From Undibacterium paludis (GTDB lineage: Bacteria; Pseudomonadota; Gammaproteobacteria; Burkholderiales; Burkholderiaceae_D): a DNA stretch of 64,000 nucleotides. A program made the translations under genes and the position numbers. The DNA is taken from assembly GCF_022568815.1 (NCBI RefSeq), contig NZ_JAKZHX010000003.1, positions 124,001 to 188,000 of the forward strand. The letters run 5' to 3'. Under the pieces are notes generated by a model. The model did no database searches and had not been told where the DNA came from. It worked only from the letters and a program-made list of their open reading frames with translations. This document shows, piece by piece, positions 40,394 through 50,857 of this stretch (the stretch's first letter is position 1; each line of letters starts with the position of its first letter).

Positions 40394-40657
40394 TTATGGT
40401 CGTTGGGCCTCTTTCGCGACCTCGTTCTCCGGTAGCGATTCGGCCAGCAACTTCTTCAGCCGGGTGTCCTCAGTCTCCAATTCCTTCAGACGTTTGGTAT
40501 CTGACACGCTCATGCCGCCAAACTTACTGCGCCAGAGGTAGTAACTGGCTTTCGAGAATGTCTGCTTTCGGCACAACTCCGCAATCGGCAAACCGGCCTC
40601 CGCTTCCCGCAGAAAGCCAATGATCTGTTCTTCACCGAATCGCTTCTTCATGTCCAA
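40394..40657 (-). mobile_element. Truncated IS3-family transposase OrfA
   Basis: 87 residues (MKKRFGEEQIIGFLREAEAG, LCRKQTFSKASYYLWRSKFGG) match OrfA of the IS51/IS407-type IS3 elements, an 88-residue helix-turn-helix protein with a leucine zipper (RLKELETEDTRLKKLLAE). The last about ten residues diverge (SLPENEVAKEAQRP) and no orfB follows, so only the beginning of an IS remains. Lies between hxlR and the complete rarA. Confidence 0.75.
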
Positions 40658-40694
40658 TCTCCCAGAGGGTGGGATTGGGCTCTAAAGTCAGGCG

Positions 40695-42011
40695 CTACTC
40701 AATTCCGGGGGGACGTCGCGCTTCTTCATCCCACTTCCGCAGGAGAGCGAGCTTTTCAGCAATCTTGGTTTCCAACCCTCTTGGCACTGGCTGATACCAA
40801 GCCGGTTCCGCAATGCCGTCAGGCAGGTAGGTTTCACCAGCGGCGTAAGCATTGGGTTCGTCATGGGCATATCGGTATTCATGCCCGTAGCCCAGTTCCT
40901 TCATCAACTTTGTTGGTGCATTCCGAAGATGAACAGGAACTTCTCTACTCTTATCCTGCTTCACGAAGGCTCTGGCCTGGTTGTAGGCGTTGTATCCAGC
41001 ATTGCTCTTTGCGGCAACAGCCAGATAAATCACAGCCTGCCCAAGTGCTAGCTCACCTTCAGGACTTCCCAACCGTTCAAAGGTCAGTGCTGCATCATTA
41101 GCTATCTGCATGGCTCTTGGATCAGCAAGCCCTATGTCTTCCCAAGCCATACGAACAATTCGCCGTGCCAGATAGCGAGGGTCAGCACCACCGTCCAACA
41201 TGCGCGTCAGCCAGTAGAGGGCAGCATCTGGGTGCGAACCACGAACCGACTTATGCAGGGCTGAAATCTGGTCATAGAAGTTGTCCCCGCCCTTGTCAAA
41301 ACGCCTTGCATTAAGGGACAAGGCATTCTGTATGAAGACAGCATCAACCCTCTGTACGCCAGCAGCACCAGCAGCCGTCTTGCACTGCTCCAGCAGGTTC
41401 AGGAACCGTCTTGCATCACCGTCTGCATAGCCAATGATGGTATCCCGCGCCAGATCGTCAAACTCCAGCTCTCCAAGGGCCTTCTCTTGAGCCCGTTGAA
41501 GCAGTTGCTTCAGTTCTTCATCCGTCAGCGACTTCAACACATAGACCTGAGCCCGCGACAGCAAAGCCGAATTCACCTCAAAGGAAGGATTCTCTGTGGT
41601 GGCCCCAATGAAGGTGAACAGTCCTGATTCCACATGAGGCAACAAAGCATCTTGCTGAGACTTGTTGAACCTGTGAATTTCGTCTACGAACAAGATGGTG
41701 TTCTTGCCCTGAGCAAGATACTGCCTCGCTTGTTCCATTGCTTCCCTGATGTCTTTGACACCGGAGAGAACGGCAGACAAGGCGATGAACTCGCACTTGA
41801 AGGCCGTGGCTGTGAGCCGTGCCAAGGTCGTTTTACCGACGCCCGGCGGCCCCCAGAAGATCATGGAGTGCGGCTTGCCTGACTGGAAGGCCAGTCTGAG
41901 AGGCTTACCTTCACCCAGCAAGTGCGACTGCCCAATGACCTCGTCCAAGGTCTTGGGGCGCAGGGCTTCAGCAAGTGGTGCGGCAGGTTCTTGTGTGAAC
42001 AGATCAGGCAT
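40695..42011 (-). CDS. rarA: Replication-associated recombination protein RarA (MgsA), foreign copy
   Basis: 438 residues from the ATG at 42011 (MPDLFTQEPAAPLAEALRPK). AAA+ clamp-loader-like ATPase: Walker A GPPGVGKT, Walker B FVDEIHR, sensor 1 GATTENPSFEVN, arginine-finger region LLSRAQVY, and the C-terminal tetramerisation part (GYGHEYRYAHDEPNAYAAGE). RarA acts at stalled forks with SSB and RecA. It is complete, while two fragments of a different rarA flank it (37288-37431, 42096-42456). Protein differences to the N-terminal fragment are many, so it is a xenologue, perhaps from Comamonadaceae, not a tandem duplication. Confidence 0.95.
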   Translation of the reverse strand: MPDLFTQEPAAPLAEALRPKTLDEVIGQSHLLGEGKPLRLAFQSGKPHSMIFWGPPGVGKTTLARLTATAFKCEFIALSAVLSGVKDIREAMEQARQYLAQGKNTILFVDEIHRFNKSQQDALLPHVESGLFTFIGATTENPSFEVNSALLSRAQVYVLKSLTDEELKQLLQRAQEKALGELEFDDLARDTIIGYADGDARRFLNLLEQCKTAAGAAGVQRVDAVFIQNALSLNARRFDKGGDNFYDQISALHKSVRGSHPDAALYWLTRMLDGGADPRYLARRIVRMAWEDIGLADPRAMQIANDAALTFERLGSPEGELALGQAVIYLAVAAKSNAGYNAYNQARAFVKQDKSREVPVHLRNAPTKLMKELGYGHEYRYAHDEPNAYAAGETYLPDGIAEPAWYQPVPRGLETKIAEKLALLRKWDEEARRPPGIE

Positions 42012-42017
42012 GGTTTG

Positions 42018-42037
42018 CCCCCACAGAACAATGGGGG
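42018..42037 (-). other. Hairpin just upstream of the foreign rarA start
   Basis: CCCCCA and TGGGGG form 6-bp arms with an 8-base loop, ending seven bases before the ATG at 42011. It would cover the ribosome-binding area, so access may depend on translation of the upstream broken frame. Confidence 0.4.
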
Positions 42038-42095
42038 AGCCTAAAAATCTGCACAATAAGTCTTGTAAGCCATTGATTTATATATGACTTGACAG

Positions 42096-42456
42096 CTTTG
42101 TCGAAGCGATGCACCTCATCAACAAACAATATGGTCCGTCTATGCAAAGTTGCCTGCAAAATCTGCGCACGCTCTACCGCTTCGCGTATATCCTTGATGC
42201 CCGACAGGACTGCTGACAAGGCGATGAATTCGCAATGAAACGTATCGGCCATCAACCGGGCCAGCGTGGCTTTACCCACACCTGGCGTCCCCCACAGGAT
42301 CATGGAATGCGGTTCACCTGACTGGAAAGCCACGCGCAAAGGCTTGCCTTCACCCAGTATATGCTGCTGGCCGATGACGTCATCAAGAGTTGCCGGGCGC
42401 ATGCGCTCCGCCAGGGGGGCAGGTTTCTTGCGCGTTTGATTCTGTACCATACTCAT
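42096..42456 (-). pseudogene. rarA: N-terminal fragment of the native rarA
   Basis: Begins MSMVQNQTRKKPAPLAERMR three bases after rarA's usual neighbour lolA in the opposite reading order (lolA upstream, same strand) and follows RarA to FVDEVHRFDK (Walker B region), where homology stops at about 42096. The open frame then runs through foreign sequence to TGA at 42004, inside the ATG region of the complete rarA. Its Walker A reads GTPGVGKA instead of GPPGVGKT, losing the Thr that contacts Mg-ATP, a sign of decay. About 120 of 440 residues remain. Confidence 0.92.
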
Positions 42457-42459
42457 TTG

Positions 42460-43104
42460 CTACTGGCGAAAAACATCGGCACCGGCAGGTACGACAAACT
42501 TGAATTGTTCAGGCTTCAAAGCAGGATTTTTTTCCAGGTTCTTCAGTGTCAGTATGGAAAACTGTCCAAAACTGTCGCGCAACTCCAAAGCAACCGGCAC
42601 GCCATCTTTCATGCCTATGCCTATGGTTTCAAACTGGGCGTCCTTGGTTTTTGGCGTGGCTTCCAGCCATTCCATGCCCTGCTTGTTACCAACTTCCTTG
42701 AAGCTGAAATTTTTATCGAGGTCTGCCGAACCGGCGCTGCCAAACAAAATGGCAGCGGGGCTGGAGCCCAAGGCATTACCCAGGGCGCGTATGGTGACCT
42801 GGTTCAGGTCTTTATCAAAGATATACAGTTTATCGCCATCAGCCTGCAAGATTTGCTCATAAGGCTTGGTGTAGGCCCAGACAAACTTGCCAGGGCGGGC
42901 AAAGATGAAATTGCCTGTTGCTGTCTTGCTGACCTTGCCATCGGCCTTGACTTGCTGCTGGGTAAATTCACCTTTGGCGCTTTTATTATTGGTGACAAAA
43001 GACTTGAACTGCTCAACAGCCGATGCCGACGCCAGTGCCGGCGTCATAGCCAGGGCAACTGCGCAGGCAGCCAGTCTTGCCAATATGGTGGATGGTTTCT
43101 TCAC
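42460..43104 (-). CDS. lolA: Outer-membrane lipoprotein carrier protein LolA
   Basis: 214 residues with signal peptide ([15 protein letters not shown], cleavage about residue 27). Matches Lol[30 protein letters not shown] and a C-terminal [14 protein letters not shown]. Carries lipoproteins through the periplasm from LolCDE to LolB. Between ftsK upstream (18 bases) and the broken rarA downstream, the usual betaproteobacterial order. Confidence 0.95.
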   Translation of the reverse strand: MKKPSTILARLAACAVALAMTPALASASAVEQFKSFVTNNKSAKGEFTQQQVKADGKVSKTATGNFIFARPGKFVWAYTKPYEQILQADGDKLYIFDKDLNQVTIRALGNALGSSPAAILFGSAGSADLDKNFSFKEVGNKQGMEWLEATPKTKDAQFETIGIGMKDGVPVALELRDSFGQFSILTLKNLEKNPALKPEQFKFVVPAGADVFRQ

Positions 43105-43122
43105 TGATTTTCCTATTCTGTC

Positions 43123-45459
43123 CTATTCGGTATTGCCGGCTGGCACCAGGATTTCACGGTTACCATTCGATTGCATGGTAGATACGACCCCGCTTTGTTC
43201 CATTTGTTCCAGCAAACGGGCGGCGCGATTGTAACCGATGCGCAAATGTCTTTGTACCAGCGAAATCGAAGCACGCCGATTCTTGAGCACCACGGCAACA
43301 GCCTGGTCATACAAGGCGTCAGACTCACCACCACCGGCGCCTGCCGCTTCGCCACCGGCATCACTGCCCTCTTCCAGCGTACCGCCTTCGAGTATGCCTT
43401 CTATGTAATTTGGCTCACCCTGGGCTTTCAAGTGCTCGACCACCCGGTGCACTTCTTCGTCTGACACGAAGGCGCCGTGGACACGAATAGGCAAACCCGT
43501 ACCTGGAGGCATGTACAACATATCACCCATACCAAGCAAGGCTTCAGCACCCATCTGGTCAAGAATGGTGCGCGAATCTATCTTGCTGCTTACCTGGAAA
43601 GCAATACGGGTAGGAATATTCGCCTTGATCAGGCCGGTAATCACATCCACCGAAGGTCTTTGTGTCGCCAGGATCAGATGCAAGCCTGCTGCACGTGCTT
43701 TTTGGGCAATACGGGCAATCAGCTCTTCCACCTTCTTGCCGACAACCATCATCAGGTCAGCCAGTTCGTCGATGATGATGACGATGGTCGGCAGTTTTTC
43801 CAGAGGCTCGGGCGCATCTGGCGTCAGGCTGAAAGGATTCGGGATATGCGTTTCTTTCTTGGCTGCTTCGGCAATCTTTAGGTTGTAACCAGCCAGGTTA
43901 CGCACACCAAGCTTGGACATCAACTTGTAGCGGCGCTCCATCTCTGCCACTGCCCAGTTCAGGGCATGGCCGGCCTGGCGCATGTCAGTGACCACCGGGG
44001 CCAGCAAATGCGGTATGCCTTCATACACGGACATTTCCAGCATCTTCGGATCGATCAGGATCATGCGCACATCATTCGGGTCAGACTTGTACAGCAAAGA
44101 CAGAATGGTCGCGTTGATACCGACAGACTTACCAGAACCTGTCGTACCGGCGACCAGCAAGTGCGGCATCTTGGCCAGGTCAGCACAGACAGGATGGCCC
44201 GCAATATCCTTACCCAAGGCCACAGTCAGGCTGGACGAACTGTCGTTATAGACTTTGGAGCCAAGTATCTCGGTCAAACGCACAATCTGGCGTTTGGGAT
44301 TGGGCAATTCCAGTCCCATGTAGTTCTTGCCAGGGATGGTTTCGACCACGCGTATCGACGTCAGTGATAATGAGCGCGCCAGATCACGAGCCAGATTGAC
44401 AATCTGGCTGCCCTTGACGCCGGTAGCCGGTTCGATTTCATAGCGGGTAACGACAGGACCTGGGTAAGCTGCCACCACCTTGGCCTCCACCCCAAAATCA
44501 GAGAGTTTCTTTTCTATCAGGCGACTGGTAAATTCCAGGGTCTGTACACTGACAGATTCCTGCACCGGCGGCGGCTCATCCAGCAGAGACAAAGGTGGCA
44601 AATTGGTGTCTGGCAGTTCATTAAACAGTGAAACCTGCTTCTCTTTTTCCACCCGTTCAGAACGCTGTACTGCAACCACTTGTGGCTCTATTCTGATCGG
44701 CGGCGCTTCGACTATCTTGGCCCTCTCCTGAACGACGACCTCTTCGCGCTTGACTGCGGCGGTCTGGCCGACGCGCCTGTCCTCAGCATCAGCATGCTTG
44801 TTTTGCACAAAAACAAAAGCCAGCTCTATGCCAGCACCGATACGCTCGGCAATGGTCAGCCAGGACACGCTAAAGTACAGGCTGATACCAATTGCTATCA
44901 TCAACAGCAAAGCCAGGGTTGCACCAGTAAAGCCCAATGCCGAATAGCTCAGATTGCCTATCAGCTCACCCAATACACCACCGGGCGCTAGCGGCAAAGC
45001 CACTTTGATGCTATACATGCGCAAATATTCCAGCCCCATGCTACCGGCCAGCAACAGACCAAAACCGATGTTTTGCACAAGAATTTCTGGAAAACCAAGA
45101 TCAGCTTCAGGCTCGGGATTGATTTTCATCCGCTGCGCCAGATTGCTATATGAACGCCAGACCTGCCGGCATGCGGCGACACACCACCACCAGGCCGAGA
45201 CACCGAACACATAAAACATTACATCAGACAGCCAGGCGCCAAATTTGCCAGCGATATTGTGCACCCTGGGAATATCGATAGAGCGGGACCAGCCCGGGTC
45301 CTGCGTGGAATAAGTCGCCAGTATCAATACCAGGCAGACACAGAGAGCCGCCAGGGCGATCCATTTTGCCTCCATGATCAAGACAAGGAAACGATTTGGC
45401 GGGGCCGCAGGAACTGCAGTTTTATTGCTTCGTGTATAAGCTTCGTTACTAGTAGTCAT
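43123..45459 (-). CDS. ftsK: DNA translocase FtsK
   Basis: 778 residues from the ATG at 45459 ([13 protein letters not shown]); the frame is open to 45549 but the extra residues are unlike the family. Four to five N-terminal membrane helices (about 25-200), a short Glu/Val-rich linker (240-320), then the motor with [14 protein letters not shown] (Walker A), [13 protein letters not shown] (Walker B) and the gamma winged helix [22 protein letters not shown] that reads KOPS. The linker is much shorter than in E. coli, as usual in this class. Moves chromosome ends to dif at the septum. Confidence 0.97.
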   Translation of the reverse strand: MTTSNEAYTRSNKTAVPAAPPNRFLVLIMEAKWIALAALCVCLVLILATYSTQDPGWSRSIDIPRVHNIAGKFGAWLSDVMFYVFGVSAWWWCVAACRQVWRSYSNLAQRMKINPEPEADLGFPEILVQNIGFGLLLAGSMGLEYLRMYSIKVALPLAPGGVLGELIGNLSYSALGFTGATLALLLMIAIGISLYFSVSWLTIAERIGAGIELAFVFVQNKHADAEDRRVGQTAAVKREEVVVQERAKIVEAPPIRIEPQVVAVQRSERVEKEKQVSLFNELPDTNLPPLSLLDEPPPVQESVSVQTLEFTSRLIEKKLSDFGVEAKVVAAYPGPVVTRYEIEPATGVKGSQIVNLARDLARSLSLTSIRVVETIPGKNYMGLELPNPKRQIVRLTEILGSKVYNDSSSSLTVALGKDIAGHPVCADLAKMPHLLVAGTTGSGKSVGINATILSLLYKSDPNDVRMILIDPKMLEMSVYEGIPHLLAPVVTDMRQAGHALNWAVAEMERRYKLMSKLGVRNLAGYNLKIAEAAKKETHIPNPFSLTPDAPEPLEKLPTIVIIIDELADLMMVVGKKVEELIARIAQKARAAGLHLILATQRPSVDVITGLIKANIPTRIAFQVSSKIDSRTILDQMGAEALLGMGDMLYMPPGTGLPIRVHGAFVSDEEVHRVVEHLKAQGEPNYIEGILEGGTLEEGSDAGGEAAGAGGGESDALYDQAVAVVLKNRRASISLVQRHLRIGYNRAARLLEQMEQSGVVSTMQSNGNREILVPAGNTE

Positions 45460-45670
45460 AAAACAGGGAAAAACCTCATCCAGGCAGCCATCGAAAGCTG
45501 ACAAGATAGCATGATAGCGTGTACGCGCCAAACAAGTGCACTGTAACAATTGAAACTGAAGCCTTGCAATTGGTCGCCGTGACCTGACGCTTGCTATGAG
45601 GATAGTCTATAATTTGGTCTTATCTCAGAATAGCGATGCAAAATAAGCAAAAAACTTGAAATTTGCATGA

Positions 45671-46684
<1,014 letters not shown>

Positions 46685-46721
46685 ACAGACTCAGGCAGTA
46701 AATCAGTGAAGAAAGTGCAGT

Positions 46722-47357
46722 ATGTCGTCTTTTAAAAATCTTGCTGACTTGAAGTCCTTGAGTCAGCAATTAAAACAACAAGAAGAAAGCCGGCAACTTG
46801 CCGAAACCCAGCGTCTGGAACGCGAAAAAAAAGCCAGGGAAGAGGCGAATATTTTCCGTTCCAGCATAGGCAGTGTTGAGCCACTCAAGACAGCAGTCAA
46901 GCATCATCCGGTTCCTGCACGCCCGGAACCCCTGGCTTTCCAGCATCTGGCCGACGAGCAGGCAGCATTACAGGAATCGCTGTCGGATGAATTTGATGCC
47001 GACTCCTTGCTGGAAACGGATGAAAATCTCAGTTACACCAGACCCGGCGTAGGCCAGGATGTCGTCAGAAAATTACGCAAGGGGCACTGGGTGATACAGG
47101 CCCAGCTCGACTTGCATGGCTTGCGCCGTGATGAAGCCAGGGACAGTCTCGGTGAATTCTTGCGCAAATGCATGCGCAATGGCACACGCTGTGTACGCAT
47201 CATCCACGGCAAAGGTCTGGGCTCCATCAACAAGGAACCGGTACTCAAGCAAAAAGTCCGGAACTGGTTGATACAAAAAGATGAGGTACTGGCATTCAGT
47301 CAGGCCACCGCTGCAGATGGCGGTTCCGGTGCGCTGATCGTATTACTGAAATCTTAG
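46722..47357 (+). CDS. Smr domain protein
   Basis: 211 residues. A charged, probably coiled N-terminus (about 1-60, LAETQRLEREKKAREEAN) and a C-terminal Smr domain with LDLHGLRRDEARDSL, RIIHGKGLGS and GGSGALIVLLK. Smr domains of MutS2-like stand-alone proteins nick or bind DNA or RNA; recent work places bacterial Smr proteins in ribosome rescue. Function here not settled. Probably cotranscribed with trxB. Confidence 0.9.
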   Translation: MSSFKNLADLKSLSQQLKQQEESRQLAETQRLEREKKAREEANIFRSSIGSVEPLKTAVKHHPVPARPEPLAFQHLADEQAALQESLSDEFDADSLLETDENLSYTRPGVGQDVVRKLRKGHWVIQAQLDLHGLRRDEARDSLGEFLRKCMRNGTRCVRIIHGKGLGSINKEPVLKQKVRNWLIQKDEVLAFSQATAADGGSGALIVLLKS

Positions 47358-47367
47358 CTCATTACAG

Positions 47368-47390
47368 GCTTCACCTGACCGGGGTGAAGC
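47368..47390 (+). terminator. Stem-loop after the Smr gene
   Basis: GCTTCACC and GGTGAAGC form perfect 8-bp arms with a 7-base loop, ten bases past the Smr stop. No T-run follows, so termination strength is uncertain. Confidence 0.45.
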
Positions 47391-47450
47391 TGCAACCGTC
47401 AAATCCTGCATAAACACTGCAAGACAAACTGCCACAACAATATATGCATC

Positions 47451-47485
47451 AAGGCTGGAAAAAATCAAATCATTGATCCAGCCTT
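47451..47485. repeat. Long inverted repeat between Smr gene and glnB
   Basis: AAGGCTGGA and TCCAGCCTT are perfect 9-bp arms with a 17-base interior that itself contains TCAA/TTGA. It lies 75 bases beyond the glnB stop between convergent genes and may be a terminator or RNA-end protector for glnB. Confidence 0.45.
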
Positions 47486-47559
47486 GTCAGCATGTTATCC
47501 GCCTTTTACCAGCCAACGCTCGGCAAAAACCACTGCACGACATCAGCTGCGAATACAAA

Positions 47560-47979
<420 letters not shown>

Positions 47980-49593
47980 TCAATCCCTGAACTTCGAAGT
48001 AATCGGATAACGCCAGTCACGGCCAAAGGCACGGTGGGTAATCCTGATGCCTATAGGCGCCTGACGGCGCTTGTATTCATTAATTTTAATCAAGCGTGTA
48101 ATGCGCTCCACATCTTCCTCTTCATAACCGGCAGCAACGATGTCAGCGCGCGCCTTGTTTTCTTCCATATACATGGCCATGATGCCATCGAGAATCTCAT
48201 AAGGTGGCAAGGAATCCTGATCTTTCTGGTCGGGTCGCAATTCAGCCGATGGCGCACGCGTCAGGATACGCTCAGGTATCACGGCCGATATCGTATTGCG
48301 ATAAGCACACAACCGGTAGACCAGAGTCTTGGCAATATCCTTGATGACAGCAAAACCACCCGCCATGTCGCCATACAAGGTGCAATAGCCAACTGCCATT
48401 TCACTCTTGTTACCTGTCGTTAATACGATGGAACCATATTTATTCGACATCGCCATCAAAAGCGTGCCACGTATCCTTGCCTGTATGTTTTCTTCGGTCG
48501 TGTCTTCTTTTAGACCAGCAAATTCCTGGCTCAGGGTGGACCTGAATGCATCAAAGCAGGCGCTGATGGCAATTTCATCGTAACGTACACCGACACGCTC
48601 CACCATATCGCGTGAATCTATCCATGAGATATCAGCGGTATAAGGTGACGGCATCATGATGGCCCTCACCTTATCTGCACCCAGTGCATCCACCGCAATC
48701 GCCAGCACCAGGGCCGAATCCACACCACCGGACAAACCAAGCAGGACACTGGGGAAGCCATTTTTGCCTACATAATCCCTCACCCCCATGACCAGCGCCT
48801 GATACACCTGAGCTTCCAGTGGCAAGATTGCTTCCATGCACGCTGGCAAGGGTTGCGGGCCATCGAATGTGATGGTTTGCAGGTCCGCAGCACAATGCTT
48901 GAGTTGCGCGCAGACCTGGCCTTGTGCATCCATCACAAATGAATTGCCATCAAAAATCAGTTCGTCTTGCCCGCCGACGAGATTGGCATAAACCAATGAC
49001 AATCCCTGCGAAATGACATTGTTACGCATGACGTCGTAGCGCTGGTGCTGTTTGCCCATGTGATAGGGTGAACCATTTGGCACCAGCAGGACGTCTGCCC
49101 CAGCCTGTCTGGCGGCAAGCGGAGCAGTGGGCAGCCAGGTATCTTCACAGATATTGATACCGAAGCTGACGCCCTTGATCATGAATACACAAGCCTGTTC
49201 AGATGAAGAGAAATAACGTTTTTCATCAAACACCATGTCATTCGGCAAATCGCGCTTGAAATACCTGGCGATCACCATACCATCCTGCAAGACAGAAACG
49301 GCGTTATATCGTTTACCATCGACTTCATCGGGATGGCCGACCAGCACAGCAAGTCCGGAAAATAGCGTAAGCTGTTTCTTTAATGTATCGAGTACATGAT
49401 TGGTTTCGGCATAAAACGCCTGACGCAGCAATAAGTCTTCGGGCGGATATCCAACCAGAGACAATTCTGGCGTGACAAGTATATCTGCCCCCTCGGCGGC
49501 GGCACGGCGGGCGTAGTCGACTATCTGTGCAGCATTGCCGGCTAGGTCGCCGACAACGCTGTTCATCTGGGCAATGGCAACGTTTACAGTCAT
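47980..49593 (-). CDS. nadE: Glutamine-dependent NAD+ synthetase
   Basis: 537 residues, two domains: an N-terminal nitrilase-like glutaminase (about 1-260, with Glu in TPELSLVGYPPED, Lys in FKRDLPNDMVFDE, and the nucleophile Cys in NICEDTW) and a C-terminal NAD synthetase with P-loop GLSGGVDSALVLAI and TTGNKSEMAVGYCTLYGD. Amidates nicotinic acid adenine dinucleotide to NAD. Upstream of glnB; the two enzymes link NAD synthesis to nitrogen state. Confidence 0.97.
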   Translation of the reverse strand: MTVNVAIAQMNSVVGDLAGNAAQIVDYARRAAAEGADILVTPELSLVGYPPEDLLLRQAFYAETNHVLDTLKKQLTLFSGLAVLVGHPDEVDGKRYNAVSVLQDGMVIARYFKRDLPNDMVFDEKRYFSSSEQACVFMIKGVSFGINICEDTWLPTAPLAARQAGADVLLVPNGSPYHMGKQHQRYDVMRNNVISQGLSLVYANLVGGQDELIFDGNSFVMDAQGQVCAQLKHCAADLQTITFDGPQPLPACMEAILPLEAQVYQALVMGVRDYVGKNGFPSVLLGLSGGVDSALVLAIAVDALGADKVRAIMMPSPYTADISWIDSRDMVERVGVRYDEIAISACFDAFRSTLSQEFAGLKEDTTEENIQARIRGTLLMAMSNKYGSIVLTTGNKSEMAVGYCTLYGDMAGGFAVIKDIAKTLVYRLCAYRNTISAVIPERILTRAPSAELRPDQKDQDSLPPYEILDGIMAMYMEENKARADIVAAGYEEEDVERITRLIKINEYKRRQAPIGIRITHRAFGRDWRYPITSKFRD

Positions 49594-49633
49594 GGTGGCA
49601 AATCTGTTTTAAATCAAAATAAAATTAGCGAAA

Positions 49634-50815
49634 ATGAAATTAGAATCTTCAGTTTCACATGCAGTTCCGCATTATCGCATGCGTATCGTGACTTCACTGT
49701 CTGACATTGCAGCAGCAGAGTGGAATGATCTTCTCGCAGCCCAGGAAAACGCAAATCCATTCCTGTCTTATGCTTTTTTACATGCACTTGAAGAGTCAGG
49801 TTCAGCAGTTGAAAAAACTGGTTGGCAAAGCTGCTTCATCACCATCTGGGATGACAAGCAATTAGTTGCAGCCCTGCCCTTGTATGAAAAAAGCCATTCC
49901 TATGGCGAATATGTATTTGACTGGGCATGGGCAAGGGCTTATGAACGCCATGAATTGTCGTATTATCCCAAACTGCTTTCCGCCATTCCATTTACCCCCG
50001 TTTCTGGTAATCGCTTGCTGGCCCGTAGCGACGAGGGCAGGCTCGCCCTGATCAACATCCTGCAGGAACTGCAGACAGCCGGTGAATACTCCTCCAGCCA
50101 CTTGCTGTTCCTACCCGAAGAAGAGGCGCTCCTGCTCAACCAGAAAGGTTATCTCCTGCGCAGTGGAGTGCAGTTTCATTGGATAAATCAGGGTTACCAG
50201 AGCTTTGAAGATTTCCTGTCTACGCTGGACAAAAAGAAACGTAAGAATATTCGTTCCGAACGTCGCAAAGTGGAAGAAGCAGGCATACAGTTCTTGCATC
50301 TGTCAGGCAATGATATACAACAAGAAGACTGGCTCTTTTTTAAATCGTGCTATGACCAGACCTACAGGGAACATCATTCCAAACCTTATTTGAACCTCGA
50401 TTTCTTTTTGCGCATAGGCAGTAGCATGCCTGAGCATATACATTTGATATGTGCATTGCTGAACGGAAACAAAATTGCCGCCTCCCTGCTTTTCCATGAT
50501 GACCAGAGAGTTTACGGACGCTACTGGGGTTGCCTGGAACAGCATTCTTGTCTGCATTTTGAGACAGCTTATTATCAGGCAATAGAATTTTGCATTTTGA
50601 AAAAGATTTCCATTTTTGAAGGTGGAGCACAGGGCGAACATAAAATGGCACGCGGTTTTTTACCGACCAAAACCTGGTCTGCCCATCACTTGAGCCATTC
50701 AGAATTTGCCCGAGCAGTATCTGAATTTTTAGAGCGTGAAACAGGTGATGTTGAACTATATTTAAATGAGCTTATTGATCGCATTCCTTATAAAAGTCTG
50801 AAACAGTTGACATAA
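49634..50815 (+). CDS. DUF482/FemAB-like acyltransferase (GNAT superfamily)
   Basis: 393 residues. Matches the DUF482 (peptidogalycan biosynthesis/GNAT-like) family: NPFLSYAFLHALEESGSA near the N-terminus, LPLYEKSHSYGEYVFDWAWA, KKKRKNIRSERRKVEEAGI, and VYGRYWGCLEQHSCLHFETAYYQ with FEGGAQGEHKMARGFLP. Such proteins are predicted aminoacyl- or acyl-transferases; no function is firmly assigned. Divergent from nadE and followed at 42 bases by a protein kinase. Confidence 0.88.
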   Translation: MKLESSVSHAVPHYRMRIVTSLSDIAAAEWNDLLAAQENANPFLSYAFLHALEESGSAVEKTGWQSCFITIWDDKQLVAALPLYEKSHSYGEYVFDWAWARAYERHELSYYPKLLSAIPFTPVSGNRLLARSDEGRLALINILQELQTAGEYSSSHLLFLPEEEALLLNQKGYLLRSGVQFHWINQGYQSFEDFLSTLDKKKRKNIRSERRKVEEAGIQFLHLSGNDIQQEDWLFFKSCYDQTYREHHSKPYLNLDFFLRIGSSMPEHIHLICALLNGNKIAASLLFHDDQRVYGRYWGCLEQHSCLHFETAYYQAIEFCILKKISIFEGGAQGEHKMARGFLPTKTWSAHHLSHSEFARAVSEFLERETGDVELYLNELIDRIPYKSLKQLT

Positions 50816-50857
50816 GGTCCACTTGAAATTTTGCCTAGATCAGGGCATCCTGTCGCC

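Noticed and set aside
42004..42456. 150-residue ORF as an independent gene
   Set aside because: Its first 120 residues are the start of RarA with a damaged Walker A; the last part is read-through into foreign sequence.
37288..42456. Prophage or integrative conjugative element
   Set aside because: No integrase, phage or conjugation genes and no tRNA or direct-repeat attachment sites are seen at the edges.
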